64,000 bases of DNA, taken from NCBI GenBank assembly GCA_029265975.1, contig JAJUGN010000003.1:1-64000 (forward strand). Direction: 5' to 3'. The first letter of the stretch is position 1. Each line of letters begins with the position of its first letter. The stretch comes from Clostridiales bacterium (lineage in GTDB: Bacteria; Bacillota; Clostridia; Oscillospirales; Oscillospiraceae). The translations under genes were made by a program, and so were the position numbers. Below the pieces are notes generated by a model. It saw nothing but the letters and a program-made list of their open reading frames with translations. It was not told the origin of the DNA and made no database searches. Shown piece after piece: positions 23,204-32,255 of this stretch.

Positions 23204-25927
23204 TCAGGCGCTTTTCATCACCTTAAAGAGCAGCGCGGATTTTGCGTTGTTCTTTTCGAGCTCCCCGCGGTTTTTGAGCGCCCAGTCCTTCCATCTTTCA
23301 AACCATTCCTGTCCCGTCGATGCGGTGCCGAGATCCGGCGCCTCGCCGCCGAGTATGTCAAGCATCACCGAACGCATGATGTGTCCGTTAAGTCCCGTCT
23401 GCCCGCCCTTCAGAAATTCGGAGCATATATAGCGCAGCGTGGTCTCCCCGCCGCTTACGAGGGCTTCGTAGCTGCTTTTATGCGCTTTTATGTAATCTCC
23501 GGGATTTGAGGACGCCGCCGGCGAGGAGCAGATTTCATTAAGCAGGCTCCAGACGACAACATCCGCGTCGAGGCCGGAATATTTTTCGGAGACCTTTATG
23601 CTGTCAAAAGTGGCATGCTGTCCCATTGTGCCGGTGATGTATTCAAGCGCGGCCTGTCTGGGATCCAGAAGCCCCGGTCTGTGCCCGCTGTCGCACTCGG
23701 CCTGAAGCTCCAGGTAGTATTTGTAGGCTTCGCCTTTCAAATCCGGCGTCACGAGATACATATTCCCGTAGGAGTCATACCAGCGCTCCACGCACCATAT
23801 TCCCCCGGAGCCCTTCCGCACCGGCTGCGAGAGTATGAGTATCGCTTCTCTGCCGTCCGAGAGCTTGAAGCTTACGTTGTAATGGTCGCCCTGATAGGTT
23901 TCGGGCTTTATGAGTTTTCTGTTTTCAAGCCAGAGCCTCAGACCGTTTTCCATGCCGCCTTCCTCGTTTACGCTGCCCGTCCAGGTGTTGCCGAGATAGG
24001 TCGGATTGCCGTTCGGATAAGAAATGATCAGCAGCGGCTGGCCCATGCTGCCATACTCAGTTATGGCGCCGTTTTCCTGAGTCATGCCCCCGGCAAAAAT
24101 GACCTTGCTAATGTCCTCGGGCAGCATACGGTACTCCAGCAGCCAGAGCTCTATCGGGTAAGCCGTCAAATTCTCAAATCGCGCCGCCTTTTTAAGGCTC
24201 GTTATTTTGCTGTCCTTTATTATGACGCCGTAGGATTTGAAGCTTTCGATAACCTTATCCACATATTCCCGAGCAAAGCGCTCCTGTGCGCTGCCGCCTG
24301 CGAGCCTTGAATCGGCGTAAGCCTTGAACCTTTCGTATAGTTCGTCGTTCAGGCGGCTGCGCTGCCCCCCGACCCCGTGCTGCAGATATGCAAGGCCTTC
24401 AAGTTTGTACGCGTAGTAGTCGATGTTTTTCCCGTTTGAGTACTTTTGCTCAATGAGATAGCATTCGTCGAGCGCATCCACGTCTGCCGCCGGCCATGCC
24501 GCCGATTTTACCATAAAGTCCGCAATAATGTCCTCGCAGAGCTTGGCTCCCTCGGGCGAGGGCAGCAGCACGCTGCCGGCCGCCCCCAGCTTTCTTATGT
24601 TGTAGCTTATCGAAGGCAGCAGGCTTGCGCTTTTTTCGATCGTGCCGCCGCTTTGAGAAGGCAGGGCGGCGCTGATGCTAAGCTCGACATAGTCCTTGCT
24701 GAGAGCGACTGCATACGTTTTCCCCCGCTCCCAGGCCTTCGCGTCGTTTACGTCCTCATAAAAGTGCAGGCTCTGCGAGAATTCTCCGCTTAAAGCCCTT
24801 CCGGCGATATGTATATTCCAATCCTTCGGATTTTCATAGTCCTCAGGTATGGTGAAGCTCACCTGAGAGTCGGAAAAAGAGATCCCGGATATGAGCTTAT
24901 CCAGAGCCTCCTCCGGTGAAAGCCTTTTTGATTTTACGCCGGCGTCTGTTTTTGCGCTTGTGAAAGTGCAGCCTACGCACAGCGCCGCGGCTATTATTAC
25001 CGCGACAAGCGCAGGAACAAAAGTTTTAGGTTTTTTTATTATCATATCGAGCCTGGACTTTATTCCCCGTTTTCCCGAAACCATCGTTGTGGCGGCGCAC
25101 ATAAGCCCTGACGGCGCTTTCTTCACCGCTATCATATCTACAAGAGCGCGGCCGTATTCAAGACGTCCCCCTTCTCCTATTCTCCTGATGACGGCCTCGT
25201 CGCAGGCCATCTCGGCGTCGAGCCTCGACAGTATCGCCGCCGCCCATACGAGCGGGTTCCACCAGTGGGCGGCAAGGCAGAGCCCCCGCATAAGCGACCA
25301 TAAATGGTCGCCGTGGCGGTAGTGGCAAAGCTCATGCTCAAGCACCATTCTCATTGTTTCGCCGCTTTGAGCGGCCCTGGGTGTCAGGTAAATCGCCGGA
25401 CGGGGAAGTCCGAAAAGGCAGGGCGAATCTATCGCCGGGCTTACATAGACCGGCAGACCGGCTTCCGGCGCCTCATAACCCATTCTTGTTTTGCGCAGCC
25501 TCGCGTAGAATCTGAGGTTCGTCGATACTACCCAAAAAATTCCGGCAGCGGAGCCAGCAAACCAGATTCTTTTCAGATATTCGGCGGCCGAATCGCCGCT
25601 GCCGCTTTTGCCGCCCTGCTTTTGGACGCCCCCCGGAACGCTTTCGTCCCCCGGAACAATCTGCGTGCTCCCCGCGCCTGACGGCAGCGCCTCCGGGGCG
25701 GGAACATTAGGAACGGCCTTTTCTTCCCGCGCCTGAAGCGGAGCCGTGCGGGCCGCGTTCATAACGCTTAACGGGCTTTTCATCAGCGGAAACGGGAGCA
25801 AAAGCCGCAAAAGCGCAAGCCCCCACAGAGCGTATTGCAGCCTGCGGCTGATTTTGTTTCGAAAGACGGCGCGCAGACAGATGAGCGCCGTAATGAGCAC
25901 CGAAGAGGTGACAAGGTATTCGATCAC
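23204..25927 (-). CDS. BlaR1/MecR1-like M56 sensor metallopeptidase with long extracellular part
   Basis: A 907-aa protein. Residues 1-330 hold the membrane M56 metallopeptidase with four hydrophobic segments and the zinc site HELCHYRH (HELCH at 198-202). After the last segment (VPALVAVIIAAALCVGCTF) comes a region of about 570 aa that does not show the serine penicillin-binding motifs (SxxK, KTG) expected of BlaR1. It is therefore likely to sense something other than beta-lactams. GTG 25927 overlaps the blaI stop (GTGA), so the pair is translationally coupled. On sensing, such proteins cut the partner repressor. Confidence 0.85.
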   Translation of the reverse strand: MIEYLVTSSVLITALICLRAVFRNKISRRLQYALWGLALLRLLLPFPLMKSPLSVMNAARTAPLQAREEKAVPNVPAPEALPSGAGSTQIVPGDESVPGGVQKQGGKSGSGDSAAEYLKRIWFAGSAAGIFWVVSTNLRFYARLRKTRMGYEAPEAGLPVYVSPAIDSPCLFGLPRPAIYLTPRAAQSGETMRMVLEHELCHYRHGDHLWSLMRGLCLAAHWWNPLVWAAAILSRLDAEMACDEAVIRRIGEGGRLEYGRALVDMIAVKKAPSGLMCAATTMVSGKRGIKSRLDMIIKKPKTFVPALVAVIIAAALCVGCTFTSAKTDAGVKSKRLSPEEALDKLISGISFSDSQVSFTIPEDYENPKDWNIHIAGRALSGEFSQSLHFYEDVNDAKAWERGKTYAVALSKDYVELSISAALPSQSGGTIEKSASLLPSISYNIRKLGAAGSVLLPSPEGAKLCEDIIADFMVKSAAWPAADVDALDECYLIEQKYSNGKNIDYYAYKLEGLAYLQHGVGGQRSRLNDELYERFKAYADSRLAGGSAQERFAREYVDKVIESFKSYGVIIKDSKITSLKKAARFENLTAYPIELWLLEYRMLPEDISKVIFAGGMTQENGAITEYGSMGQPLLIISYPNGNPTYLGNTWTGSVNEEGGMENGLRLWLENRKLIKPETYQGDHYNVSFKLSDGREAILILSQPVRKGSGGIWCVERWYDSYGNMYLVTPDLKGEAYKYYLELQAECDSGHRPGLLDPRQAALEYITGTMGQHATFDSIKVSEKYSGLDADVVVWSLLNEICSSPAASSNPGDYIKAHKSSYEALVSGGETTLRYICSEFLKGGQTGLNGHIMRSVMLDILGGEAPDLGTASTGQEWFERWKDWALKNRGELEKNNAKSALLFKVMKSA

Positions 25928-26310
25928 TGCGACGCCTCCTCCTCAGCTTTCCGTAGTATTTCATAAAGCTCCTCGATATCCTGCTTTCGCAGGGCCTTCT
26001 GACACGCCATGGACGCCACCATCAGCCCCAGGCTGCCGTTGTAGACCTTTTTCAGGAAGCTCTCGGTTTCCTTTGCCGCCGTTTCGCTTTTCTTTATCGC
26101 CGGATAGTACTGACGCGCTCGCGCGCCTTCCTCAAAGCGTACCGCGCCCTTTTCCTCCATTCGGGTAAGCATGACGAATATCGTGCTCTTGTTCCAGCCC
26201 GTGTCGGTCTTCAGCTCCGATACCATCTCCGCTATGGTTCGCGGAGATTTCTCCCATAAAAGGCTCATCAGCTTCCACTCGCCGTCCGAAAGGCTTATAT
26301 TTTTGCTCAA
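25924..26310 (-). CDS. blaI: BlaI/MecI-family repressor
   Basis: A 128-aa winged-helix repressor: WKLMSLLWEKSPRTIAEMVSELKTDTGWNKSTIFVMLTRMEEKGAV is the typical DNA-binding half, followed by a helical dimerisation tail. TTG 26310 is selected because GGAGGAG lies six bases upstream; a start at 26325 would lie within the ribosome site. It pairs with the BlaR1-like protease that should inactivate it. A palindrome directly upstream is the likely operator. Confidence 0.9.
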   Translation of the reverse strand: MSKNISLSDGEWKLMSLLWEKSPRTIAEMVSELKTDTGWNKSTIFVMLTRMEEKGAVRFEEGARARQYYPAIKKSETAAKETESFLKKVYNGSLGLMVASMACQKALRKQDIEELYEILRKAEEEASQ

Positions 26311-26328
26311 GGCTATCTCCTCCAATCA

Positions 26329-26346
26329 GGATAACAATTGTTAACC
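26329..26346. promoter_or_regulatory. Likely BlaI operator
   Basis: The near-perfect palindrome GGATAACAATTGTTAACC lies 19 bp upstream of the blaI start. Its half-site (TAACAA) differs from the classic BlaI TACA/TGTA core, so assignment rests on position and symmetry. Confidence 0.5.
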
Positions 26347-26400
26347 TCATTGTAGACCGCCAGTAAACATTTGTCAACCAAAATTTGCAGTCTCCGGAAA

Positions 26401-26442
26401 AAATTTTGAAAAAAGCTCCTGCGGCACAGGCGCCGCAGGAGC
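26401..26442 (-). terminator. Terminator of the flavin reductase-like gene
   Basis: An 11-bp perfect stem (GCTCCTGCGGC / GCCGCAGGAGC, 26415-26442) is followed on the minus strand by TTTTTTCAAAATTTTTT. A textbook intrinsic terminator. Confidence 0.9.
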
Positions 26443-26454
26443 GCGAAGTGATAT

Positions 26455-27165
26455 TCAGAATGGCTTTTTGCCGTCCAGCCAGCCCTGGGCTTTCCAGTGA
26501 CTTATATCTCTCTCCCCCCAGTCATACTTTTTCATCGCTCTTATTACCATGCCGAACATAAAGCTTCTGAAGAGCGGGTTCGGAAGCCTGTCAGCGTTTT
26601 TGACAGCCTGCGCGATTTTCTTCGCCGTCTTTTCGGCGTTCTTTTTTATCCTGCTCTTATTTTTCTCCGGCACGCCGCTCCATTTTGCCGCCGCCACAGC
26701 GTGCTTTACAGTGAAAACCTTCTTAACTCCCCAGAACTTCAGACTGTTGCGCAGGGTTTTCGAGGCGTGACGCAGCCCCGCCCCTGCGGTTGTCGTCACT
26801 GTAAGACCGATTTTATTGAACATTTTCGGGTCGGGTCTGTGGCTCAGCCACATATAGCAGAGATGATCCAGGAGGGCCTTCATCTGACCTGAAACATCAA
26901 GCGCATAAACGGGCGACGTGAGTATTATCAGATCGGCTTCGAGGATCGCGTCCGCGATAGACCTGACAGCTTCCGAATGAGGACACTTATCTTCACCGTT
27001 AAAAAAGCAGGAGAAGCATCCTGCGCAGAAATGGGGCATGGCATCGGGCAGAAAAAACTCCTTAGACTCGACCTCGGCGTATTTTTTAAGCTCCTGCCTT
27101 ATAAGGTCCATGCTGTTCCAGGTGCTGCCTCGCCTTGTGCTGCCGTTTATTACCGCGAGCTTCAT
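26455..27165 (-). CDS. NADPH-dependent FMN reductase/flavodoxin-like oxidoreductase
   Basis: A 236-aa protein with a flavodoxin-like fold: GSTRRGSTWNS phosphate loop at residues 8-18, a CAGCFSCFFNGEDKCPH cysteine cluster, SPVYALDVSGQMKALLDHL, and TTTAGAGLRHA. This is the NAD(P)H:flavin oxidoreductase type common in anaerobes; the Cys cluster before the YALDV loop is shared with iron-sulfur flavoprotein relatives. GCGGAGG precedes ATG 27165. Its electron partner is unknown; it is monocistronic, with its own terminator. Confidence 0.85.
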   Translation of the reverse strand: MKLAVINGSTRRGSTWNSMDLIRQELKKYAEVESKEFFLPDAMPHFCAGCFSCFFNGEDKCPHSEAVRSIADAILEADLIILTSPVYALDVSGQMKALLDHLCYMWLSHRPDPKMFNKIGLTVTTTAGAGLRHASKTLRNSLKFWGVKKVFTVKHAVAAAKWSGVPEKNKSRIKKNAEKTAKKIAQAVKNADRLPNPLFRSFMFGMVIRAMKKYDWGERDISHWKAQGWLDGKKPF

Positions 27166-27292
27166 TTTAACCTCCGCAATTTTTACAGTTTTTTCTTATA
27201 ATACAGGTTTTCCGCGGAAAATACAAATCCGATTTTTATTTTTCTACATAAAGATGCGGGGCGTAAAAGCGCCCCGCAAGCTGTGTTCCTCT

Positions 27293-28528
27293 TTAATTTT
27301 TGGCTTGTGAAAGCGCGTTCGACACGGCGCTTATTATGCCCTTGCTCGTGAATGTCGCGCCGCTCACGGTATCTACCGAAGTGCTCTGCTTTGAGATTAT
27401 TCCAGATACTATCGTGGAGAAGGCCCTGCTGTAATACTGGGGTGTATCCCCGGTCGACACCGTGTCGATAGCGGTTATTTTTCCGTTCGATACGGTGACA
27501 TTGACTGTCGTCTTCTGGTTTTTATATCCGATACCCGTACCGCTGTACGTTCCGTCCTTGTAGGCCGACGCGGTTTTAGTGACAGTCTGTGCCGACGCCT
27601 TTTCCGAGGGTTGGGGGGAAACCACTGCGCCCGCCGTATCCGAAGCCGCGTTTCCCGCAACATAGTATTCGGGTTTGGCGTTCGCTTTGAGCGCATCGAT
27701 TCCGAAAACTCCGGCGTAATAGAGACCAATCAGGAAAACTGCGGCGAATGCTGCGAAAAGCTGCGCCAAGCCTCGCGAAAAAGCGGTGAGTCTCGTATTC
27801 CCGCGCGGGCACGGGTCTATGCATTTCATGCAGCCTATGCACTCTCCGGAGCTGACGCTGGAGTGCTTGTACATAGGTATCCCCATCGCGCAGCTCGAGG
27901 TGCAGGCCTTGCACTTCCCGCATTCCTCGCCCCCTTTCTTAATTTTGACCGTTTTGAAGAAGGATACCGCGCTGAGCACGGCCCCCATTGGGCAGAGGTA
28001 GCGGCAGAAGAATCTTTCCACGAACAGTGAGCCGATCATTATGACAATAAGTATAATGACTCCCGGCATGAAAGCGGAAAGAGCGTAGGCGATATCCGGC
28101 GGAATGGCTCCCAGGACTCCGAAAGCGTCCCACGGGCTCCACTCCGAAAAGGCTTCAATTCCGAAAGCGCATGTGAATACCAGAAACGCAAGCAGGACGT
28201 ATTTCAAATACTTCAAAGCGCCGTCCAGTTTTTCCGGCATTTTGAATTTAATTCTGAAAAGCTTTTTCCCGATAATGCGCAACATATCTCCGAACGTACC
28301 GAAAGCGCAGAGCCAGCCGCAGAAGAACCTTCCCAGCAGAAGAGCAGCTATAATCAGAAGCAGCGCGGGAAAAACCTGGGACAGCTCAAGTGCCTCGCCT
28401 CTGAATAAAGCGAGAAATATGGTCTTGACCCCGGAAAAAGCTTCGGCGAAGAGTCCCGGAATCAGCAAAAATGCGATTATCTGTATGGCGCGTCTTATTA
28501 TCTGGACTCTTGAATTTGTTTTTTTCAT
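27293..28528 (-). CDS. Membrane 4Fe-4S protein with FMN-binding domain
   Basis: A 411-aa protein with five or six membrane helices, NosR/NapH-like cysteine motifs at the membrane edge (FFCGWLCAFGTFGD and FFCRYLCPMGA), two 4Fe-4S motifs (CGKCKACTSSCAMG and CIGCMKCIDPCPRG), another helix, and an extracytoplasmic C-terminal FMN-binding domain whose SGATFTS (near 385) resembles the S/T-GAT covalent flavinylation site. It probably moves electrons across the membrane to an external flavin, as in extracellular electron transfer or Rnf-like modules. No flavin transferase (ApbE) gene is visible in the window. Confidence 0.85.
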   Translation of the reverse strand: MKKTNSRVQIIRRAIQIIAFLLIPGLFAEAFSGVKTIFLALFRGEALELSQVFPALLLIIAALLLGRFFCGWLCAFGTFGDMLRIIGKKLFRIKFKMPEKLDGALKYLKYVLLAFLVFTCAFGIEAFSEWSPWDAFGVLGAIPPDIAYALSAFMPGVIILIVIMIGSLFVERFFCRYLCPMGAVLSAVSFFKTVKIKKGGEECGKCKACTSSCAMGIPMYKHSSVSSGECIGCMKCIDPCPRGNTRLTAFSRGLAQLFAAFAAVFLIGLYYAGVFGIDALKANAKPEYYVAGNAASDTAGAVVSPQPSEKASAQTVTKTASAYKDGTYSGTGIGYKNQKTTVNVTVSNGKITAIDTVSTGDTPQYYSRAFSTIVSGIISKQSTSVDTVSGATFTSKGIISAVSNALSQAKN

Positions 28529-28682
28529 ATTCCAAACACCTCTTTGAAATTGAAATGTGTTTTCAACGACGATTCAGGTTTACAATCACATAATAAAAGG
28601 ACATCATTGAAAAACTGTTGAAATTATATGGTTTTTTTATGTCATTTTCAAAGAAATATCCCGCCCTTTAACAGGCGGGATA

Positions 28683-28876
28683 CAGACTGTCAAAAAAGCC
28701 CTTTGGGCTTTTTTGACAAGGTGGGTTGCATGCCGGGCGCTCTGCCGCGCCCGTCATGAGAGGTGTCATTTCCGACGTACACGCCGCCGGAAATGACAGA
28801 TTTGACTTTGTTTACGCCATTGGTGGCGGAAATTCTGCGAAGCTTTTTTGCTGTAAACAAGTTCTTTGACAAGCTG
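28683..28876 (+). repeat. 193-bp palindrome-nested element, copy C
   Basis: Same orientation as copy A, 194 bp, from CAGACTGTCAAAA to CTTTGACAAGCTG. It is bracketed by an exact 26-bp direct duplication of a palindrome, 28657-28682 and 28877-28902 (arms TATCCCGCC / GGCGGGATA), which abuts both ends. It sits downstream of the ABC-2 permease gene end and upstream of the 4Fe-4S gene, at a terminator position. Stems two and four each carry one mismatch relative to the other copies. Confidence 0.92.
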
Positions 28877-28927
28877 TATCCCGCCCTTTAACAGGCGGGA
28901 TATTCGGAAGAATTATAATCTCACGCT

Positions 28928-29725
28928 TTACGCGGCCGTCAGGTCTTTGCGTTCAAACAATCTAATTGCCAGAGCTCCGGTTGCAACCGTAAGCAGGATG
29001 CAGAGCGCCGCGTATGAGGGGCTGAGCCTGCCGCTCAAAAGCTCCGAAGTCGCAAAGTACCTCAGCGGAGAAAGAAGCCGCAGAGCGCCGGGATTTTCAA
29101 GCGTGTCGCACACAACGCCCATTACGAAGGCGAATACAAATACAAGGTTAGCGCGGCGCGCCCCCTGCTCCGCTTCCCTGGCGAGGACCGAAAGCAGTAC
29201 CGAAATTGAAAAGAAAAGCATTGAAACCAGATATGCGGCGGCGTAGAAAAGCAGCACCTCGCGGCTTATGTCCTCCCTGAACCCAAGCGCCGAGGCGGCG
29301 GCGAGCGGGAAAACGCAGTTTAAGAGATTGAAAAGCGTAATTAATATTACGGCCGCCCCAAGCTTTGCCGAAAGTATATCCCTTCTTTTTCTCGGCTTGG
29401 TGAAAAGAAATTCGTAGGTTTTGTCCGCCGCTTCCCTCGATACCGCGTTAAAGCCGAGGCTCAATGAATAAAGCGAGACGCAGATGGCGGCAAAGTACGC
29501 TATCACGGCGTAGAAGCCCGAAAGCGTCCTGGTGTCGGCGTCCGCCATTCCGATAAAGGCAAGTATGACCCTCGGGAAACGGTCGCTTATCGCGTTGAGA
29601 TCGACGCCCTCCGCCCCTACTCCGAGGTATTTTGTCATGCCGACAAAGGTTAATATGAATAGTCCCGCCGTCCAGAAAGCGAATGGCTTCAGATTCGTTT
29701 TAAGCTCGCGCCTTATGATATTCAT
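28928..29725 (-). CDS. ABC-2 type transporter permease
   Basis: A 265-aa permease with six hydrophobic segments and the ABC-2 landmark EAADKTYEFLFTKPRKRRDILSAKLG between the second and third. ATG 29725 has GGGAGGAG; the longer frame to 29791 would overlap the neighbouring permease. It is the last gene of a four-gene TetR-ATPase-permease-permease operon and pairs with the permease at 29737 as a heterodimeric membrane part. Confidence 0.85.
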   Translation of the reverse strand: MNIIRRELKTNLKPFAFWTAGLFILTFVGMTKYLGVGAEGVDLNAISDRFPRVILAFIGMADADTRTLSGFYAVIAYFAAICVSLYSLSLGFNAVSREAADKTYEFLFTKPRKRRDILSAKLGAAVILITLFNLLNCVFPLAAASALGFREDISREVLLFYAAAYLVSMLFFSISVLLSVLAREAEQGARRANLVFVFAFVMGVVCDTLENPGALRLLSPLRYFATSELLSGRLSPSYAALCILLTVATGALAIRLFERKDLTAA

Positions 29726-29736
29726 ATTTCTCCTCC

Positions 29737-30531
29737 CTATGCGCTTTTGGCATCGCTCTTCGTATACCTGAAAAAGGAAGCCGCAAGGCATGACGCAATT
29801 ATTGCAATGGCGCAGAAAACATATTTTGCGCCGAAGGAGCCGTTAAGGAACAGTTTAATAGGGTCAAAGTACTTCAGCGGGGCGTAAAAATAGTCCGGAT
29901 ACACGTCTTCCAGAATGCTGGAAAGCGCGGAGAGCAGAAAGGCTCCGAAGGCGATCGCGGCCGCCGTCCCCGAAACCGAGCGCACCCTTTTCATATAAAC
30001 CGCTGCTAGCACCCCTGCGGACAAAAACATGAGCTGCGTGAAAAAGAGCGTGCAGGCCGCAAGAAAGAACCTGCCGTCCGAGCGGCCGTTAAACGAGTAA
30101 ATAAGCATCGAAACGGCAACGTAAACAATATTGGAAGCGGCAAGGACGGCAACAACCGAGAGAAGTTTCAAAGCAAAGATGTTCCGCCTGCTTATCGGCT
30201 TTGTAAATATGAAATCAATGCACTTTGCCCTCTTTTCGCGTGCGAAAACGGAAACGGCAAGCGAAGCCGCGGCGGCGGCCCCGAAAACAAAAACGTAGAA
30301 GGACCCGAAGCCGTAAAAGCCCTCAAAGCTGAAAAGCATATCCATCTCAAGGCCGAAAACCTCGGCGAATTCCTTCGGAAAGCCCGCGATTATATTTTTT
30401 ATCTCGCTGTAGCTTTCAAGAAACACGGGATATACGCCCAGCATGAAAACGGAGATTATGAGCGCCGAGGCGGCGGTCCATACTGCGGCCGTTCTTATCT
30501 GGCTTCTGATTTCAAACCGCAGGATGCTCAC
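29737..30531 (-). CDS. ABC-2 type transporter permease
   Basis: A 264-aa permease with six predicted helices and the same FAREKRAKCIDFIFTKPISRRNIFALKL coupling region seen in its neighbour. GTG 30531 lies within the 3' end of the ATPase gene (20-bp overlap), so translation is coupled. The operon layout suggests export of a toxic compound or a peptide. Confidence 0.85.
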   Translation of the reverse strand: MSILRFEIRSQIRTAAVWTAASALIISVFMLGVYPVFLESYSEIKNIIAGFPKEFAEVFGLEMDMLFSFEGFYGFGSFYVFVFGAAAAASLAVSVFAREKRAKCIDFIFTKPISRRNIFALKLLSVVAVLAASNIVYVAVSMLIYSFNGRSDGRFFLAACTLFFTQLMFLSAGVLAAVYMKRVRSVSGTAAAIAFGAFLLSALSSILEDVYPDYFYAPLKYFDPIKLFLNGSFGAKYVFCAIAIIASCLAASFFRYTKSDAKSA

Positions 30532-31423
30532 TCGCTCCGCCCCCTTCCTCGTAATAGTGCAGAAATATCTCCTCCAATGGCGGATCGCTTATATCGACGT
30601 TCAGAACCGGGTACTTCCCTATCGCGGAAAGCAGAAGGTTGCAGTCTCCCCTGTAGATGAAGCTCACGCTTTGCCCCGAGACCTCGAACTTGCCGCCTCC
30701 GGGAACAGAAAAGCCCCTCACATCAGAGCCCGGCTTTACAGTGAAGCTGACCTTCTTATACGCGTTCTCCTGAAGCTGGCTAATCCTTTTCGTTTCAAGT
30801 ATTCGCCCCTCCCTGATTATGGCCACCCTGTCGCATATGCGCTGAACCTCGCTGAGTATGTGCGAGGAAAAGAGCACCGTAACGCCCCGCTCGTTTTCAC
30901 GCTTTATCAGCTCGAAAAAGGTCTTCTGCATCAGCGGGTCCAGTCCGCTCGTAGGCTCGTCGAGTATTATAAGGTCTGGCGAATGGAGCAGTCCCTGGAC
31001 AATGCCGACCTTCTTCTTGTTGCCGAGGCTCATGTCCTCCACCCTCTTGCCGAGGTCAAGCTCAAGAGCCGCAGAAAGCTCCTTGATGCGCTTTGTGCAG
31101 TCCTTTCCGTAGAAGCTTGCGGAATAATTAAGGAGATCTATCGCCCTCATCCTGTCGTAGTAAAAAACCTCGCTCGGAAGGTAGCCGACGTTTCGGAGTA
31201 TCTTCTCGGTTTCCCTTTCGCAGTCCATTCCGAAAACGCGCGCCTCGCCGCTTGTTTTGAAAATAAGGCCGAGAAGCGTCCTTATTGTGGTGGATTTGCC
31301 CGCCCCGTTAGGCCCTATAAAGCCGAAAATCTCGCCCTCGTTTACGCTGAGGTCCACGTCTATTATGCCCCTTGATTTCCCGTAAAACTTTGTAAGCTTT
31401 TTCGTTTCGATTACAGCGCTCAC
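30512..31423 (-). CDS. ABC transporter ATP-binding protein
   Basis: A 303-aa ATPase: Walker A GPNGAGKST, Q-loop region replaced by VGYLPSEV, signature MSLGNKKKVG, Walker B LIILDEPTSGLDP and His switch SSHILSE. A C-terminal extension of about 80 aa is typical of CcmA/NatA-like drug or bacteriocin exporters. GTG 31423 overlaps the TetR stop (GTGA) and has GGGAGG nearby, ruling out the longer frame to 31468. It energises the two ABC-2 permeases downstream. Confidence 0.92.
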   Translation of the reverse strand: MSAVIETKKLTKFYGKSRGIIDVDLSVNEGEIFGFIGPNGAGKSTTIRTLLGLIFKTSGEARVFGMDCERETEKILRNVGYLPSEVFYYDRMRAIDLLNYSASFYGKDCTKRIKELSAALELDLGKRVEDMSLGNKKKVGIVQGLLHSPDLIILDEPTSGLDPLMQKTFFELIKRENERGVTVLFSSHILSEVQRICDRVAIIREGRILETKRISQLQENAYKKVSFTVKPGSDVRGFSVPGGGKFEVSGQSVSFIYRGDCNLLLSAIGKYPVLNVDISDPPLEEIFLHYYEEGGGASEHPAV

Positions 31424-32046
31424 AGATATTCCTCCCTGTATGAAATCCGCCTCAGCATGTCTGTCCATCTGTCGTACTTTTGCATTATATCGTCAAAATC
31501 CAGAGGCAGACCGTATCTCTGCCTCTCCTGGAGATAACCCTCCATGAGCCATGTAAGCATCCTGACCGTTTCCTGCGGGTCCGCTTCCTCCCTGAACTTC
31601 GAATAATCCGCTTTCCTGAAATACCTCTCCATCGATAAGCTGTCGGTCATTTCAGCCATTCTTGCGGCAAGTTCCTCCGAATAGACCTCTCCGCGCGACA
31701 AAAACGCCCTCACGGCAAACCCGAAAAGCTGAGGATGGCGGCTGACAAGTTCATATTTTTTCGCTGCGGCGTAGCGGAAAAGCTCGAAGAAGTCGCTTAT
31801 CCCCAAATATTCCTCGTCCATTACTGCGCTGGAAATGAGCTCACAGACGTAGTCAAAAAGATAAAGGAATAATTCCTTTTTATTATGGAAGTAGTAAAAC
31901 AGCAGACCCTTTGAAATGCCTGCAAGCTCGGCTATCTCCTCGGTTGAGGCTCTCTTATACTCGTTCTCCGAAAAGACCCTCAGCCCCGCGTTTATTATCT
32001 TCAGCCGCTTTTCTTCCGGAAGCTCCAGAAATTTTTCATTCACCAC
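31420..32046 (-). CDS. TetR-family repressor of the ABC exporter operon
   Basis: About 208 aa. N-terminal TetR HTH (INAGLRVFSENEYKRASTEEIAELAGISKGLLFYYFHNKKELFLYLF) and an all-helical ligand domain. GTG 32046 (or 32043) is chosen because GGGAGGAG lies immediately upstream; the frame open to 32076 lacks a site. It is first in the operon with the ABC exporter, with a palindromic operator upstream, so it most likely represses its own operon until a transported ligand binds. Confidence 0.85.
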   Translation of the reverse strand: MVNEKFLELPEEKRLKIINAGLRVFSENEYKRASTEEIAELAGISKGLLFYYFHNKKELFLYLFDYVCELISSAVMDEEYLGISDFFELFRYAAAKKYELVSRHPQLFGFAVRAFLSRGEVYSEELAARMAEMTDSLSMERYFRKADYSKFREEADPQETVRMLTWLMEGYLQERQRYGLPLDFDDIMQKYDRWTDMLRRISYREEYL

Positions 32047-32082
32047 TATCTCCTCCCCGCTCTTGCCATATTGCATTTTATC

Positions 32083-32099
32083 TTGACCGTTTCGGTTAA
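32083..32099. promoter_or_regulatory. Likely TetR operator
   Basis: TTGACCG-TTT-CGGTTAA is an inverted repeat with six of seven pairs, about 35 bp upstream of the TetR start. TTGACC-type palindromes are common TetR-family sites. Confidence 0.55.
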
Positions 32100-32177
32100 A
32101 CTATTATGGTCAGCCATATTATATGCCGTTGACTATTTTTTTCAAGACCCCCCGGAACAAAAAATTATCTAAATGTA

Positions 32178-32206
32178 TGGACAATCCTTTGGACAACCTG
32201 TATAAT
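32178..32206 (+). promoter_or_regulatory. Promoter of alpha/beta hydrolase gene
   Basis: -35 TGGACA (32178-32183), 17-bp spacer, -10 TATAAT (32201-32206), about 50 bp before the start codon. A strong housekeeping-sigma match. Confidence 0.75.
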
Positions 32207-32255
32207 TATATTGCAAGTAAAATAATAGGCTCAGCAATACTTTTTACAAGAAAAT

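Noticed and set aside
23204..25927. Calling the M56 protein a true beta-lactam sensor (blaR1)
   Set aside because: The penicillin-binding motifs expected in the sensor domain are not visible, so the resistance role is not claimed.
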